Below, piece after piece: positions 14,611 to 27,083 of a stretch of DNA of 64,000 nucleotides. Source of the DNA: Aquanectria penicillioides (taxonomy: Eukaryota; Ascomycota; Sordariomycetes; Hypocreales; Nectriaceae); contig PYIU01000001.1 of assembly GCA_003415625.1 (NCBI GenBank), forward strand, positions 6,202,210-6,266,209. Direction: 5' to 3'. The notes under the pieces were generated by a model. It did no database searches. It was not told where the DNA came from and saw only the letters and a program-made list of their open reading frames with translations. Both the position numbers and the translations under genes were made by a program. How positions within the stretch are numbered: the stretch's first letter is position 1; each line of letters opens with the position of its first letter.

Positions 14611-16434
14611 TCATTCCCAGGCTTCGGTGCTGGTCATGATGAAGGCTTGATCGTCCTTCCAATCAAACGCATCGCCCTTGTCGTCTACTACCTTCTCCAC
14701 CATCTCGTCGACGATGACCTTGACGCGGTCATCTTTGGCCGCAGTCGCCAGCTCAACCAACGGCATGACCCAAGCTCGAAGCTGCCATGCTTGCTTTGGC
14801 ACATTCCCGACCCGCCCCTCCTTGACAGCCGCCATAAGCTTCTCTGCATACTTGAAAGCGCGGTCAAAGTCCCCCTGCTGCGAATACGTAGAAATTATCT
14901 TGTCGTACACGGCCAAATCTGCTCTCTCCACCGGCTTGTCCATAGGCACCAGACCCGCATAGTCGTCTGCAAGAACTTGCATCGTTTCCGGGTCAGAACA
15001 GTTCGCGATGAGACAGCTCAATATTTCGTAGTCCGGGTGTCTGCCGGCCAGGGAAAAAAAATCGTGGTACAAAGGCATGGCAGGCTCTGAGCCGCGCACC
15101 TCAGCCATCGCCTCGATCGTAACGCTGACAATCTCTGGCGGGATCACCCGATCCTGACGGATATCGTCTAAAGCGAGGCAAGCGTCATTGATGAGCCATG
15201 GGTTATCCTTCATCGCTCGATACACGCTTCTCGTTGAACCTCGTCGAATGATTTCTCCATTTGCAATCAATGTGTTCAAGGCACTAAAGGCACCGGGAAT
15301 ATCCGAGCGAGCAACATAAGCATCGACAAGGGCGTCAAAATGGTGACCAGGAACTTTGCCTCGCCGGGCAAGGAGATCCAGAGCTTCTTCGGCCAATTTC
15401 GGGTCCCCGCACTTCGCTGCAGTCCCCAACACATTTTCGACAATGCCGTCTGGGGGATTTAGCACGTCCGTGGACACCACGTACTCCCACACGAATTTGG
15501 TGCCTGCTGCATGGTACGATTCACTGAAAACTTCCAAGGCATGGAAAAGTAATGAGCGAAAGGCATCATCCGTCCCTCTATGGGCCTTGCGCTGGTGCAA
15601 AACCGCAAGCATCTCATCGAGGAAACCCAATTTACCAAACTCAATGACAAAGGTGTCGAGGATCCACAGCTCACTCTTCTGCTCAGCAATAAGCTCCATG
15701 AGCTTCGATAGTGCTAACTCATGCTGGCCGTCTCGAAGCGTCCCGATCGTAACCAGCTGTTTCGCATACGGAGTCATCTCAAACCAGTATCTTTCCATGA
15801 TTGTTAAAATTTCCTGGCGCAAGAGGTAGTTTGGATGGATCGCCAGAACCTCCAGGGCAAGATGGCACAACGATTCCGTAGGCGCAATTTTGATATCATG
15901 CATGTCATGTAAGATGGCTTGTATTCCTTTGGCGGTTCCGGTTGGTGCAAGTAGTGTAAACATCATGCATTCGTACAAGAAGGCATCTGGAGCGCAATCC
16001 CGCTCGGAGACCAGATATCGAACAAGGATAGCCATTCGTGCATGAGCATCGAAGGTTCTAACCTGCTTTCCGCCTCGAATGATCCGCAACGCCTTTATTA
16101 TTTCTTCCGTGGTGTATTTGTCGCAATCGGGAGTCGCCGCACCCAACAGCCCATGCAGTTCCTTGGATTGATTGACTTTCTCGAGGTTTCGTTGGGCTAG
16201 CGCAGAAAAAGCTGACATCGGTCTGATCGCAGGTTTGGCTGTATCGGTGCTGTATTGGTGATACTGAATCAACGAGGGAATGCGGGCGGTTCGAACGGGA
16301 TTCGAGGACGGATTAGTCGGGTGGCTCTGTCTCGTGAAGCGCGAAGCACTGAGGGCCCGAGGCGAGGCATTCTGGGCGAATGATGGACAGAGGCAATGCC
16401 ATAGCCCATCGTAGACCGGCTGCGGTGGGCGCAT
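14611..16434 (-). CDS. Pentatricopeptide-repeat-like protein, probably mitochondrial
   Basis: A single exon of 607 residues from the ATG at 16434 (MRPPQPVYDGLW); the frame stays open further upstream but has no ATG there before a stop. The N-terminus is rich in Arg, Ser and His without acidic residues (ASPRALSASRFTRQSH), with a likely presequence end near YHQYST. The rest is all helical with PPR-like pairs, for example DAFLYECMMFTLLAPTG, HFDALVDAYVARSDIPGAF and VYDKIISTYSQQGDFDRAF. Such proteins bind organellar RNA or assist mitochondrial translation or complex assembly. The exact role is not recognisable. It is divergent from LSM4, 312 bp away. Confidence 0.8.
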   Translation of the reverse strand: MRPPQPVYDGLWHCLCPSFAQNASPRALSASRFTRQSHPTNPSSNPVRTARIPSLIQYHQYSTDTAKPAIRPMSAFSALAQRNLEKVNQSKELHGLLGAATPDCDKYTTEEIIKALRIIRGGKQVRTFDAHARMAILVRYLVSERDCAPDAFLYECMMFTLLAPTGTAKGIQAILHDMHDIKIAPTESLCHLALEVLAIHPNYLLRQEILTIMERYWFEMTPYAKQLVTIGTLRDGQHELALSKLMELIAEQKSELWILDTFVIEFGKLGFLDEMLAVLHQRKAHRGTDDAFRSLLFHALEVFSESYHAAGTKFVWEYVVSTDVLNPPDGIVENVLGTAAKCGDPKLAEEALDLLARRGKVPGHHFDALVDAYVARSDIPGAFSALNTLIANGEIIRRGSTRSVYRAMKDNPWLINDACLALDDIRQDRVIPPEIVSVTIEAMAEVRGSEPAMPLYHDFFSLAGRHPDYEILSCLIANCSDPETMQVLADDYAGLVPMDKPVERADLAVYDKIISTYSQQGDFDRAFKYAEKLMAAVKEGRVGNVPKQAWQLRAWVMPLVELATAAKDDRVKVIVDEMVEKVVDDKGDAFDWKDDQAFIMTSTEAWE

Positions 16435-16746
16435 GCCTCGTGGGTGAATGTGCCTTTGCGCGTGGATCTGCGCGTGGATTAAATCCAATTGATGCTGGAC
16501 GAAGCTCTAGAAGCAGAGACGGCTAGGCTAGATGGTGCTCTGGGCGCCGGAAGGCTTCCGGCAAACTAGCACTGGCTGAGCCGCGTATCTCTAAAGCGGG
16601 GTAATGCAACTCTAGAGTTACCGCTCCCCGTTCACCTTGTACTCACCGAGAAAGCCGCCCGCTCCACCAAGCTTGTTCCAATCCCAACATTCTGCTTCCA
16701 GCGCGCTATCAACCCCAATATCGGCCGCTGGCGCAAACCCGACACC
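16435..16746. promoter_or_regulatory. Bidirectional upstream region of the PPR gene and LSM4
   Basis: 312 bp between two divergent start codons. Both genes serve RNA metabolism and must share or overlap promoters here. No defensible factor site seen. Confidence 0.45.
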
Positions 16747-17372
16747 ATGGTGCGTGAGCCCTTCTCCCAGTCCTGAGAAAGAGCTGGAGAGCTCCATAAT
16801 CCTTTCTTGGCCAATCCCCCCGGGCGTGTGGCGCAGGGCGCAAAAGCTAACCTCGTGCGCAGCTGCCCCTCGGTTTACTAAACGCGGCCCAAGGCCACCC
16901 CATGCTGGTCGAGCTCAAGAACGGCGAGACCCTCAACGGACATCTGGTCATGTGCGATACCTGGATGAACCTCACCCTGAAAGAGGTTGTGCAGACGAGC
17001 CCGGTAGGCAGCACCAGCGCGACGCAGGGCGTCGAAACGCTATGCAGGATACTGACCAGGGAACACAGGAGGGCGATAAGTTTGTGAGATTACCAGAGGT
17101 CTACGTCAAGGGAAACAACGTACGTTCTACGAGAATACTGCCCTGAATCTACAACCATCGAGTTGGACGGTGGCTGACGAGAGAGCTAGATCAAATACTT
17201 GAGGGTACCGGACGAGATCATCGACCAGGTCAGCGAGTCGCAGAAGGGTCAGCAAGGAAATTTCAGAGGCGGAAGAGGCGGCCAGTCGAGGGGAGACCAC
17301 GGCGGACGAGGTGGCGACCGAGGACGAGGACGCGGCGGTGGCAGGGGCCGTGGTCGTGGCAGAGGTCAATGA
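16747..17372 (+). CDS. LSM4: U6 snRNA-associated Sm-like protein LSm4
   Basis: Subunit of the LSm1-7 ring (cytosolic mRNA decapping) and the LSm2-8 ring (nuclear, binds the U6 snRNA 3' end). Four exons, 16747-16749, 16863-17003, 17069-17119 and 17190-17372, give 125 residues. Exon 1 is only the ATG codon; intron 1 (113 bp) follows at once, and exon 2 starts [20 protein letters not shown]. Sm1 is [21 protein letters not shown] and Sm2 is [12 protein letters not shown]. Intron 2 has two in-frame AG acceptors 9 bp apart; I chose the second because it restores [20 protein letters not shown] and leaves room after the CTGAC branch point. The tail is a typical RGG-rich stretch ([20 protein letters not shown]). 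Confidence 0.95.
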
Positions 17373-17868
17373 GACAGCTAAGATGCTTGTGACGAGACGA
17401 TTGACATATGCAATCATGGCCCGGTATGAGACGGCTCCTACCGATAGGGCTGTTCAACACTGGCCAGGGAATATGCTATTCAACCGTGGAGCATCACATT
17501 CAGATCTCCAAGAAACTGGTTGGATGGTTCCCCATCCCGCTACATGTCGGGTTTACCCTATAGTGCAACGGTATGCGCCTTCAAACAGGAAGCAGACGAG
17601 GCAGGTAGAGGAAAATAAATGACTTCACGGCAATCATACTAGTTAAGGAATGCTGGAACCAACACATAAAAGACTTGCTACAATGATTTTGAGTGTAAAA
17701 CAATCCATTCGTCTTTACTACGTGATTCGAATTCTAGGAAGCCCACTCCCAAACCGACAGTGTTTCAATGCTCCAGTTTCGAGTGAAGACATCATATCGA
17801 AGCAATGGTCTAAACGCCCTTTATCATCCCGGTCCAAACATGTACATATTTCTACTCATCCCCTGCAC
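17373..17868. other. Convergent 3' flanks of LSM4 and FAS alpha
   Basis: 496 bp between genes that end towards each other. AT-richer than the coding DNA, no gene seen. Confidence 0.5.
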
Positions 17869-20800
17869 TTAGAAGCTGGCAACGGCAACAGCAATAGCCT
17901 GACTGTCTGAGTGAGAGATGGATACGGTGACGTCCTTGACGCCAGCCCTCTTGGCAGCGGCAGCAGCATCGCCGTGAAGCTTAACATCTGTTAGTTTATA
18001 TTGCTTTCAATTAATGTGGGAAGAGGATCATACCGAGACAGTAGGGGCACCAGTCTCACCCTTCAGGATCTCAATGTCCTTCAGAGCAGCTCCAGCTCCC
18101 TTGCTCTCAACACCGAGCGACTTGAACACAGCCTCCTTAGCGCTCCAGCGACCGGCGAAGGAGCTCTGGGGGCTGGGGGCTTGTCGGCAGTAGGCAATCT
18201 CATTAGCAGTGAAGTTGCGCTCCACAAACGTCTCATTGTCAATGTTGATGGCTGAGATGTCCTCGACATCAACACCAACGTTGCTGTTCTTGCTAGTAAC
18301 CTTCTTGGCAAGAGCCTCCATGACTTGTTGAGTCTCCTTGGCCTTGGCACTAGGGACAGTCTTCTCAGACTGCTTCATGAAGTCCGAGGAGTACTTGAGC
18401 TCAGAGGTCTTCTTATCCTCGCTGACACGAGCATCAGGGTTCAACAAGACCTTGCTAAGCTGCTCATCGCTGTAAGGAGAGCTGTTCTTGGCCACGAACA
18501 GCCTGTTGTTGATGAGACCATCGTGGAAGTAGCGGTAAGACTTCTTCTGGCGAGCCTCAACCTTGGCGCAGTACTCGAGGTAGGTCTGCTCATCAAGGGT
18601 AGCGAACAGGTACTTGGGGTGGATACCAATGGCCTGAGCGCCCTTCTGACCGAAACCGAAGGAGGTGACGGAGAAGGCCTTGATGCCGTCGGTCTGGATG
18701 CTTCGGCTGGGGTAGACGATGAGGTCGTATTGCTCCATGATCGGGTCAACGTTGTCGGCGTTGCGGTTACCGGGGACGAGACCAGTGTTGAGCACCTGGA
18801 GACATCCGTTCATCATCCAAGCACCGGCGGCACCCTTGGGGTGACCAGTGAGGTACTTCTGGAAGATACCCAAGACGGCGTTGCCCTTCTTGCGGCCAAG
18901 GTGGCGGAGCTGCTGGCAGATGACAGAGGACTCGTTCTTGTCGTTGGCCTTGGTGGAGGTACCGTGGAAGGAAGCAACACCAAGATCGTCGATAGTAAGA
19001 CCCCAGGTAGCGAGGGCACCACGGAGAGGGGCGATGCTGGGGTCGCTCTTCCAGAAGTGGTTGCCCATGCTGCGAAGAAGTTCCTTCTCCTGGCGAGCGG
19101 CCTCCTTCTCGATGTGAGCGAAGCGCTCCTGGGCGTACTCCTTCTCGTCGAAGTCGCCGCCCTGAGACTTCATAGCATCAATCTCGTCGTGAACGTACTC
19201 CAGCTCAGACTCCTGCCACTGCTTGATCTGCTTCTTGCGACGCTCAATCTGGCGACGGCGGTAGTTGATGTCAAGGAGAGGCGAGGGGAACTTGCTGGCG
19301 TGCTCGCGAGCAGTGGTAAGAACACCCTGTCCAGGGGCGGGGACGGATCGGCCAATCTTGTCAGAAGCGGTAGTGGTCAAGGCCAGAATACCGTGGATGG
19401 GGACACCCATGTCGAGGGCGAGCTTGGCAGTCATGATGATCTGGATACCACATCCCTGAGACTCCATGAAGCCGTTTCGGGTGGTAGTGGTGGGACGAGA
19501 CATCTCCTTGGGAGTTCGACCGTGCTCAAACTCATCAACGGTGTTGCTGGTGGCCTTCATGTTGGCGAACTCGTAAGAGCCCTCCTCACCGAAGTCATCG
19601 AAACCACCGACCAAGCACACGCGGGCCTTGCCCTCCATGATGGTCTCATAACCGACGTCAACGGACTCGACGGCAGTGGCGCAGGCACCGACGGGGGTCT
19701 TGATGGGACCAGACGAAGACAGCAAAAGCATGTTAACCCAGGCGGACATGGTGTTGATGAAGGACTCCTGGAGAATATCGTTCTGGAGGGGCTGGTCCAG
19801 GAAACGGGTTCGGTGCATGCCACGGAGAGCAGCAGCACCACCCATACCGGAACCAACACAGTTACCAACCTCAGAGACGTGGACATACTTGTAGAACTCA
19901 TAGGGGTCGGTGATACCGCAAGACAGAAGGGCCTCAGCGGTGGAAACGAGGAGGAAGAGGGTGACAGGGTCAACCTGGGAGATGATGTCCTCAGGAACAC
20001 CATAGCGCTTGGGGTCCCAACCGGTAGGGATCTGACCGGCAACGAGACGGTCGAATCGCAGGGCCTTGGGGATCCAGAGGCTGGCACCCTTCTTGAGGCG
20101 GACAATGTACTCGCCGCTCTCAGGAATCTCAAAGATCTCGACCTTGTCAGCGTGCTCGCGCTTGAACTCCTCAGCAGTCTCCTTCGAGGCCTCGAAAGGC
20201 TCGAGATCCTCCTCGATGACTACTTCGTGGAGGAGCTGCTTCTGGTTGGGATCATAACCATCAAACAGCTCAGGCTCGATCAGGCGAATACCAGAGTGCT
20301 CCAGGATGTACTTCTCATACTTGACCTTGATGTCCTTGTCGTCGACAGGCTCGCCAGTCTTGGCGTCAACCCAGCCGGCATAGGGCTTACCCTTGATAGG
20401 ACCATTGTGGTTCTTGATGAGACCCATGATCCAGGCCATCTCGACGCAACCCTCGAGGGAGAACTCGCCAAAAGCCTCCATCTCCCAACGGGTACGGGAA
20501 TTACCCCAGGGACCAACCTCAGCGAAACCAGTGACGACGACAACCTTCTCGAGGTCGACCATGCCCTTGAGGGTCTCGTTGTGAGGAGCAATCTCAGTCT
20601 TCCAGTCGGGGCGCTTGGGGAAGTCAAACTGGATATTGGCACGGGGGTCGATGGTCTTCTTCTTGTAGAGGACCTCAGAAGCGGCACCGTTGACAATAGA
20701 GTTCTCAATGGCACTCTCCTTGCTGACAGCCCTGCGAACCTCGCTGGTCTCCATGATGTCCTTGCGAAGCTTGGTCATAGTCTCGTTCAGGTTGGGGATG

Positions 20801-23560
20801 AACTGGAGACCACCGTTAAGATCAGCGAAGACAGGCTCAGACTGGCACAAGTCAACGAGATGAGGAGACATAAGACCGAGAAGGTTGAAGGCCATCTCTT
20901 GCTGAGAGAAGGTGCGGACACCGAAAGCCTCAACACCCTCGGCGACGATGTTGTTGCCAGACATAAGGCCGGTACCACGGGTCCAGCCAATGACAGCACC
21001 ACAGATGGTGAGGTAGTTAGCCCAGTCCTCAGAGTGCCATCGGTTGAAGAGGGTCTCAAGACCAAGCTTGGACTCGGAGTACAGACCGTCGTTACCGAAG
21101 GTACCATGGTTCGGAGACAAGGGGAGGACAACCTGGGCAGGGCGGGTCTCGAAGCCTCGCTCGGCCTTCTGGGCCTTGACGCAGCCCAGAAGACGAACGA
21201 GGTTGGTCAACATAATGCGGTGAGCAAGTTCAGACTTGGAGTCAATGGTATCGATCTGGCGACCATTCTCGGAGATGGCAGCGAAAGGCACGATAAAATC
21301 AAGGTCCCATCCTAGACCGTTCTTTGGGTCGTAGATGAACTCAACGAGTGCCTCGACGTCCTGCTTGCTACCTTGGTTGAAGGGAACAACGACGATCTGA
21401 GATCCGCGGGAGCCGTAGCGGGTGTACATGGACTGGTAGTACTCAGTGACCTCGCGGGAGAAACGGCTAGTGGTGACGATGACCTTGGCACCACCGCTGA
21501 CGAGTCCCTGAAGAACCTCGGCACCGATAGAGCCAGCACCGGCACCGGTCATCAGCACGTTCTTGCCAGTGAAAGTGACACCGGACTTGGCGGCATCCTC
21601 CAGGCAGTTCAGGTAGACACCGGTAAGCTTCTTGCTGTAGTCCCAGCCGTGAAGAGTCTTTCTCTTGAGGTGCAGGAAGGGAATGGTCTCAACCTTGCCC
21701 TTGCGCTGGCTGGAAGCCTTGAGCCCAGACTTGCGACCCTTGCCGTTCTCATTGGGAATGATCTGGCTCTCGTTCATGGCCAGAGAGCGGAGAACCTCAC
21801 CGTACAAGCTCTTGATTTCAAGCTGGGAAGTCTTGGACATCTTGTGCTGCTGCTTGATGAGCTTGTAGATGCGCTGGAGGTCGCTCTGAACCTTGGTGCG
21901 GTTGCCGTACTCAGAGATCTTGCCACCCTCGGCCATCTGCTGGACGTAGTGCTCCAGCTTGCGGCAGCTGGCGCGAGGAACTTCCTCGTAGTTGAGGTTG
22001 CCACGGGCGTCGACGGTAGTGCGAGGGCCAGTGGGAACAGAGACGTCCTTGTAAACAGGAGAGATGTCGAGCACGTCCTTGCAGTTCTCAATGAGCTGCT
22101 GTCCAAGTTCCTTTGCCAACTTGTAGGTTTCGCCTCGCTCGGTGGGGCAGTTGTCGATGTGGTACTGCATGAAGTCGAGTAGCTTGGGGTTGGAGCGGTT
22201 CATGATGCGGATGCACTGGCTGACAATTTCACGATCGACGGCCTTGAGACGACCGAAGATGATGTCAAAGTACATGTTGAGGGCATCTTGACGCGCCCAG
22301 TTCCAGGAGGAGTCGTAGGTTCGGGCCTTGAGGGGGCTGAAGACAGGCTCGATGCCAGAGGCATAGAAGTCGCCGTGCTCAGCAGTCCAGAGATCTAGCT
22401 GAGCCTGAAGGACCTTCTCAGACTTCTGGGCGTTGATGAAAGCCTTGTCGCCTTCGCGCAGGTCAATCTTGAGGTATCGGGCGAAGAGCTCGAGTTGCTG
22501 CTTGAAGAGGGCTCGCTGGTCTTTGGTCAGGGCATCAATGGCGGCGGGATCCATCATCATACCGCCGCTAGCACCACCAGCAGGGGCGGCGGAAGCTGTG
22601 GAGAGGCTGATACCGGCATTGGCGGCATACTTCTGGGTAACACTGTCAAGGAAAGCCTTGGCATCGGCCTCGGAACCAAGACGGGCAGCAGGCTCCATGG
22701 TCAAAGCAAACAGAAGAGCGCCATCCTGTCGGCCTGAGCCAAGACCCCACCGGGTCTCGAGGTACTTGCGCGCAGCTGTGATGTTGAAACCACCAGGCAT
22801 CTTGGAGGAGATCAACCTGGCAATGAGAGACTGGGATTGCTTGCCGAGCTGGCCATCGAAAGTGGCCTGCATGGCAGCACCAAGCTCGTCGAGAGGGGTA
22901 TCCTCGGGCTTCTCGGGCGTCGAACCGAATTCCTTTCCGAGATCACCGAGAATCTCGTTCTGAAGGGTAGATTTACCTGAAGAATAAAAATTAGCCATGC
23001 GAACTTCTAGTCGCAATTTTCGAGCACTACTTACCACCAACAAGGTCCTTGATGGCCTTGTTCAAAGGAACGTCGAGAAGGGGCTTCTTCAACTTCTGGG
23101 CAATGAGCGCGCGAACAATATCAACGGCTTGCACAGGCTCATCGGCGACGGCGGCAGCAGGGCCTGAGCTGGGAGGTGGAGGAGCGGCGGCGGCGGCGGC
23201 GGCGGGAGCAGCAGCGGCAGCGGCAGCAGGAGCGGCATCGCTTGAAGCCGCAGGGGTTGGCTCGGGCTCATCCTCAATGGGATCAGCCTCGTAGTAGATC
23301 TCCTTGGCGTCCTTGTTGTAGCAAAGAATTTGTCGCTGAACTGACTTGGCGGCATCGTAGGCCTCGTACTTGGAGGCCAATGTTCGCTTGGCCATGACTC
23401 CTAGGGTGTCGGCGGGACCGATTTCGACGACCCGCTCGGCGGTCCTCTCACCGAGGAAAACATCTTGGGTCTCAATCCATCGGACGGGAGAGGCGAACTG
23501 GTAGGCGAGGAGCTCAACGAGCAGGGTGTGGGCGAGCTCCTGCTCGACTTCGGGACGCAT
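17869..23560 (-). CDS. FAS2: Fatty acid synthase subunit alpha
   Basis: Alpha chain of the cytosolic alpha6-beta6 type I fatty acid synthase that makes palmitate and stearate as CoA esters. Exons 23560-23035, 22976-18034 and 17979-17869 give 1859 residues, full length. Domains in order: end of the malonyl/palmitoyl transferase; an Ala/Pro-rich flexible linker (about 105-140); acyl carrier protein with the phosphopantetheine Ser178 in [15 protein letters not shown], whose codons span the first splice site; ketoreductase ([20 protein letters not shown]); ketosynthase with the catalytic Cys in [12 protein letters not shown]; and a C-terminal phosphopantetheinyl transferase ([16 protein letters not shown]). 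The last intron ends in AAG; the nearer CAG overlaps the branch point CTAAC and would shift frame. No secondary-metabolite genes adjoin, so this is the primary-metabolism copy. Confidence 0.98.
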
Positions 23561-26500
23561 GATGGGCGAATTAGGTCGGGGAGGTCGATGAAAGAAGGGG
23601 TATCTCGAGAAAGGCCAAAATGGCTATTGCAGCCGGAGTGTGGATTGGCGCGTAGTGATTATACTTGGGCCCGCTCAACCCAGTTTACACACGAAGAGCA
23701 GCTGTCGAAGAATGCTCCCAAGCTGGCGAGGCAGGGGAGTGGCAGCTGGAGGGAGGAGGGGTGAGGAAGGAGGAAGAGGATGTGAGGAAGAGGGAGACGG
23801 AGGCAGAAGTACACAGCCGAGGCGGATGGAATTGAAGAGGGAGTGCGTTCTGCCTGCCAGCAAGAAGCAATGAAGATGGAGAGAGAATCAATCCGACAGA
23901 CTGGCGAACGGCGGACGACGGAGGGTAATCACAATTGGAGCCGCTGGCGAGGGAGTAGCCGATTGTTGAACGAAGTGGCCCACCAAAAGGCGACGAGCGA
24001 AAAAAAAATTGGGGGAGCTCTGGGCAGCACACCCCTGTCCCATTGCCTCCGACACTCCCTCCACTAACAGACAGTGCATGCGCGACGACGTCTGGACTAT
24101 GGGCTCCCGGGACCACTCTGGGCTGGGCTGCTGGTAGGCTCCGGCCGTACCTACGTAAGGCGCCGAGAGGTATTGGACCGCCGTAAGGGCAGGCTGCCGG
24201 TACCTACAGAACCCTCGTGGGTGGGCGCAGCGGTGTTGTAGACCCGAGATGAAATCCCGAGTACCCTGTACTTGCTGCTGCTGCGTCTCGTGAGGTTTGG
24301 GTGACCATCCATGACGGCGGGCCTTGAGCCCTGGTGCCGGCGTGCAGCACGCTCCTCAACCATATTTCCGGGCTAATCCTCATCGGGGAAGGCGGTGTGG
24401 GAGTGCGAGCAGTGGCCAGGGGTGTCTAAGGGGGATGTTTTCCCCAGAAACCAAGCCTTTGGGGCACCATCTACATATTTTTGCTGGGTTGCAATCGCCG
24501 CGCTGCCTTTTTGTTCGAGCCGAAGACAGCTCGGCCGAGCGGCGTCGCAAGTTGTCCCATGTAATCGGGAATCTTGCTTGTTATCTGTAGGATCCGGATG
24601 CTTCTGCCTGTCTTTGTTTCGTTGACGATAACAAACATGGGCGTCTCGGCAAGTCTGGATGTGAGGTGACGACAGTCTCTCATCACTCACCAGGGTCCTT
24701 TTGGGTGTCAGAGCTCCCCCTGCCCTCAAGGCTTTTGGTGTTTGGCGCAATTTCGCATATGGGCCAACTCTCAAATCAACTCTCATGCTCGGACAAGTAC
24801 CGATACAAACCTGAGCCTGGGTGTGCCTCCGGGCAACCGGCCTTGTTGACATGACACTGACCCTCTCTACGGCGTTGGCTCGCGAAACTCCATACGTATT
24901 CCGTTCCCCGTCGGAACCTGTTCAATGTCTGGCGAACAAGTCATGAAGCGCGGCGGCGCTTGCGGCTCTTTGCCAACCCGTCTGGGAAGCAGATCCTCGA
25001 GCCAATGGTGCATGCGAAGAGCTACGAACGCCATGCCGCTCGTGGACAGGGCGTTGCTGGCATGGCCAAGGGAGCTGTTCTGAATCTGCTCGATGCTGTT
25101 CCTCCCGTGAGGTGCATCCGGGGCCACGCCTTGAGGTGCCGGTGCGTCGTTGGCACGTCCGCCATGTTCTACGACAAGTTGTAGAGTGACTTGGCCCCAC
25201 CGAGCTCGGGAGCTGGGCGGGTTGATGTGGGTAAGTGGGGGCACTTCTGTAGGGGAAAAACGCTGGTGTTGACCGGGCGGTGGGAAACGGCACAATGTAC
25301 GGATAGTGGGATGGGCATCATAGTTGGGGAAAACCGTGGTGGGCGGCCATGGTAATTGTTTGATCTGGACCAATCTTCTGAGACATTGAAGAAAGTATGT
25401 GATGGTTAGCAGTATGCCAGGGATGGAGAACGACTTCCGGCGAAACCCAGTACGTACTGCGGGCCAATTTCGAAGCTCCCTAGAATAGCCACCACAGTGG
25501 TGTTGATGGATGGAGTTTCCGAAAAGTCTAGATTGTGTCGCGGTTAAGTGGGGTTCTTGGAGTCGCAGTCCCTCAGGATTGGACGTGTGCCCCAAGTCCA
25601 CCCGTCAGGGAAGCGGAAAGAATGTCAGGAAACGAAAAAAAAGAAAAAAGACAGGCCAACAACAACAGGCGTGGTATCGAATAGAATACCTGTAGAAGGG
25701 GCAACGCAAGCAGTTGGGACATGTTCAACACTAATCGGCCCAGAATCCGGCTTGTTGATGTAATGTTGTGATGCGACAGAAAATAAGAAAGCCGAGATGC
25801 TTATTGAAACAGATGGAAAGTTACGAAATCTTTCCGATGGACCATGAGTTGAGTGCAACCCGCCTGACCACACCGTGGCAACCAAGGAGGCTTCCTACCC
25901 GGCAGAATTTTTGTTGTTTCGCTGCCGACGAATCGACGTCTCATCAAAAATGACCATCAGCCTTCCGCCCATCCGTCCGCTGCAGGCGTGGCTCAACAGC
26001 AGCCTCACAGGAGCCCCAAGTTTAGGCCTAACACGCTGCCGACCTGCCCCCTTTGGGGCAGCTGGCGGCGACCTGGATGGAGCGTCAAGGTTGTGCCCCA
26101 GAACACACTGGCCACACTGAGCACTGGTAAACTGGCTGGGCGCCCACCAACAAACCGATTGCCCCTCTGCAGCCCACATCGCAGGCCCCGAACTCTTCCG
26201 GCTGGGGGGGGCTGCAAGTACTGGTACATGCCCGCGCGCCGAGAGGACCCCTCCATCACCATCCCAGCTTCGAGGTGCCATGCAGCAGGGGTGCACCGTG
26301 GCGTGGGGCCCCTGCGGATCGAGCGAGCCGCCCATGTGGCCGTGCATGCCAATGGCATTTGGAAAAAAAGTCGTAACTTGGCGGGCGCCTGGCAGGTACT
26401 ACTGCGCAGTAGGTCGCGGGAATGGGGTCGAGGGGAGGGTGTGAGCTCGGTCGTGGGTACGTACCCCTCAATCGCCCATCGCTCATCCCCAACAGAACTG

Positions 26501-27083
26501 AAATTTTGGCTGGCGTCGGTGCTGGGCAGTCCCTAACCTCCGGCTGCACACCCGCTCAGTCCTTAGCCGGCTCCCGGGGTCTGTCTTGAGCTCGAATTTT
26601 CTCGTCCTTGACTTATACCAACCGTCGACCAATCTCGCCCTTGAGCTCCTTAGACCTCTGACCCTTCCTCCCGAGATTGTCCTCCTTCATCACCGTTCAT
26701 CCTCCTCCTCCTCCTTCTTTTTTCCTTCTCTCGTGCCTTGCGCCTGGCTGGTGTCGTGTTGTGTCGTGTGCTGTGCTGTCCTGCGCTCCACCGATTCCAA
26801 GCTCTTCTCTCTGCGACCTCTTGTCGTCTAATTTCCCCCCTCCAACCTCCCGGGGGCCCAGCCAGCACTGCGCATCCAGGATTGCCGGATACTCTGCCAG
26901 CGTCCTTGGGGTTAAGCATCAGATCTTTATCCGGTGCCACGAGTTGAATTGATAGGTTTGTCGCCCTTTTCGTCTTCTGCCCGCGCGATGTCTGCGCATT
27001 GAGCTTGTTTGATGAACAGAGAAACTGACTTTTGGGCTTTACCCCCCCCACCCCAGATTTTCTTCGATACCCCTTCTCCCACC
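23561..27083. promoter_or_regulatory. Shared upstream region of the divergent FAS genes
   Basis: 3.5 kb between the FAS2 and FAS1 start codons. It likely holds both promoters and long leaders. A CT-rich tract at about 26680-26732 precedes FAS1, as is common for strongly expressed fungal genes. A probable 5' leader intron of FAS1 is 26956-27056: GTTTGT donor, AACTGAC branch point, pyrimidine run, CCCAG acceptor. A CCGAGG at 23817-23822 matches the core recognised by FarA-type fatty-acid regulators of Aspergillus and Fusarium, and a palindrome GCTCGGCCGAGC lies at 24529-24540. The 244-codon frame at 24867-25601 (minus) shows no domain and is not called a gene. Confidence 0.5.
23644..23648 (-). 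promoter_or_regulatory. CCAAT box upstream of FAS2
   Basis: ATTGG on the plus strand reads CCAAT on the FAS2 coding strand, about 85 bp upstream of the start codon. The position suits a HAP-complex site, but a five-base match is common by chance. Confidence 0.3.

Noticed and set aside
18325..21315. 996-codon open frame antisense to FAS2
   Set aside because: It is an exact shadow of the FAS2 exon, produced by strong codon bias (few third-position A/T), with low-complexity Leu/Val/Asp/Gly translation and no domain.
24867..25601. 244-codon frame in the FAS intergenic region
   Set aside because: No domain, mixed composition like random frame, overlapped by other frames. An unknown short gene cannot be fully excluded.
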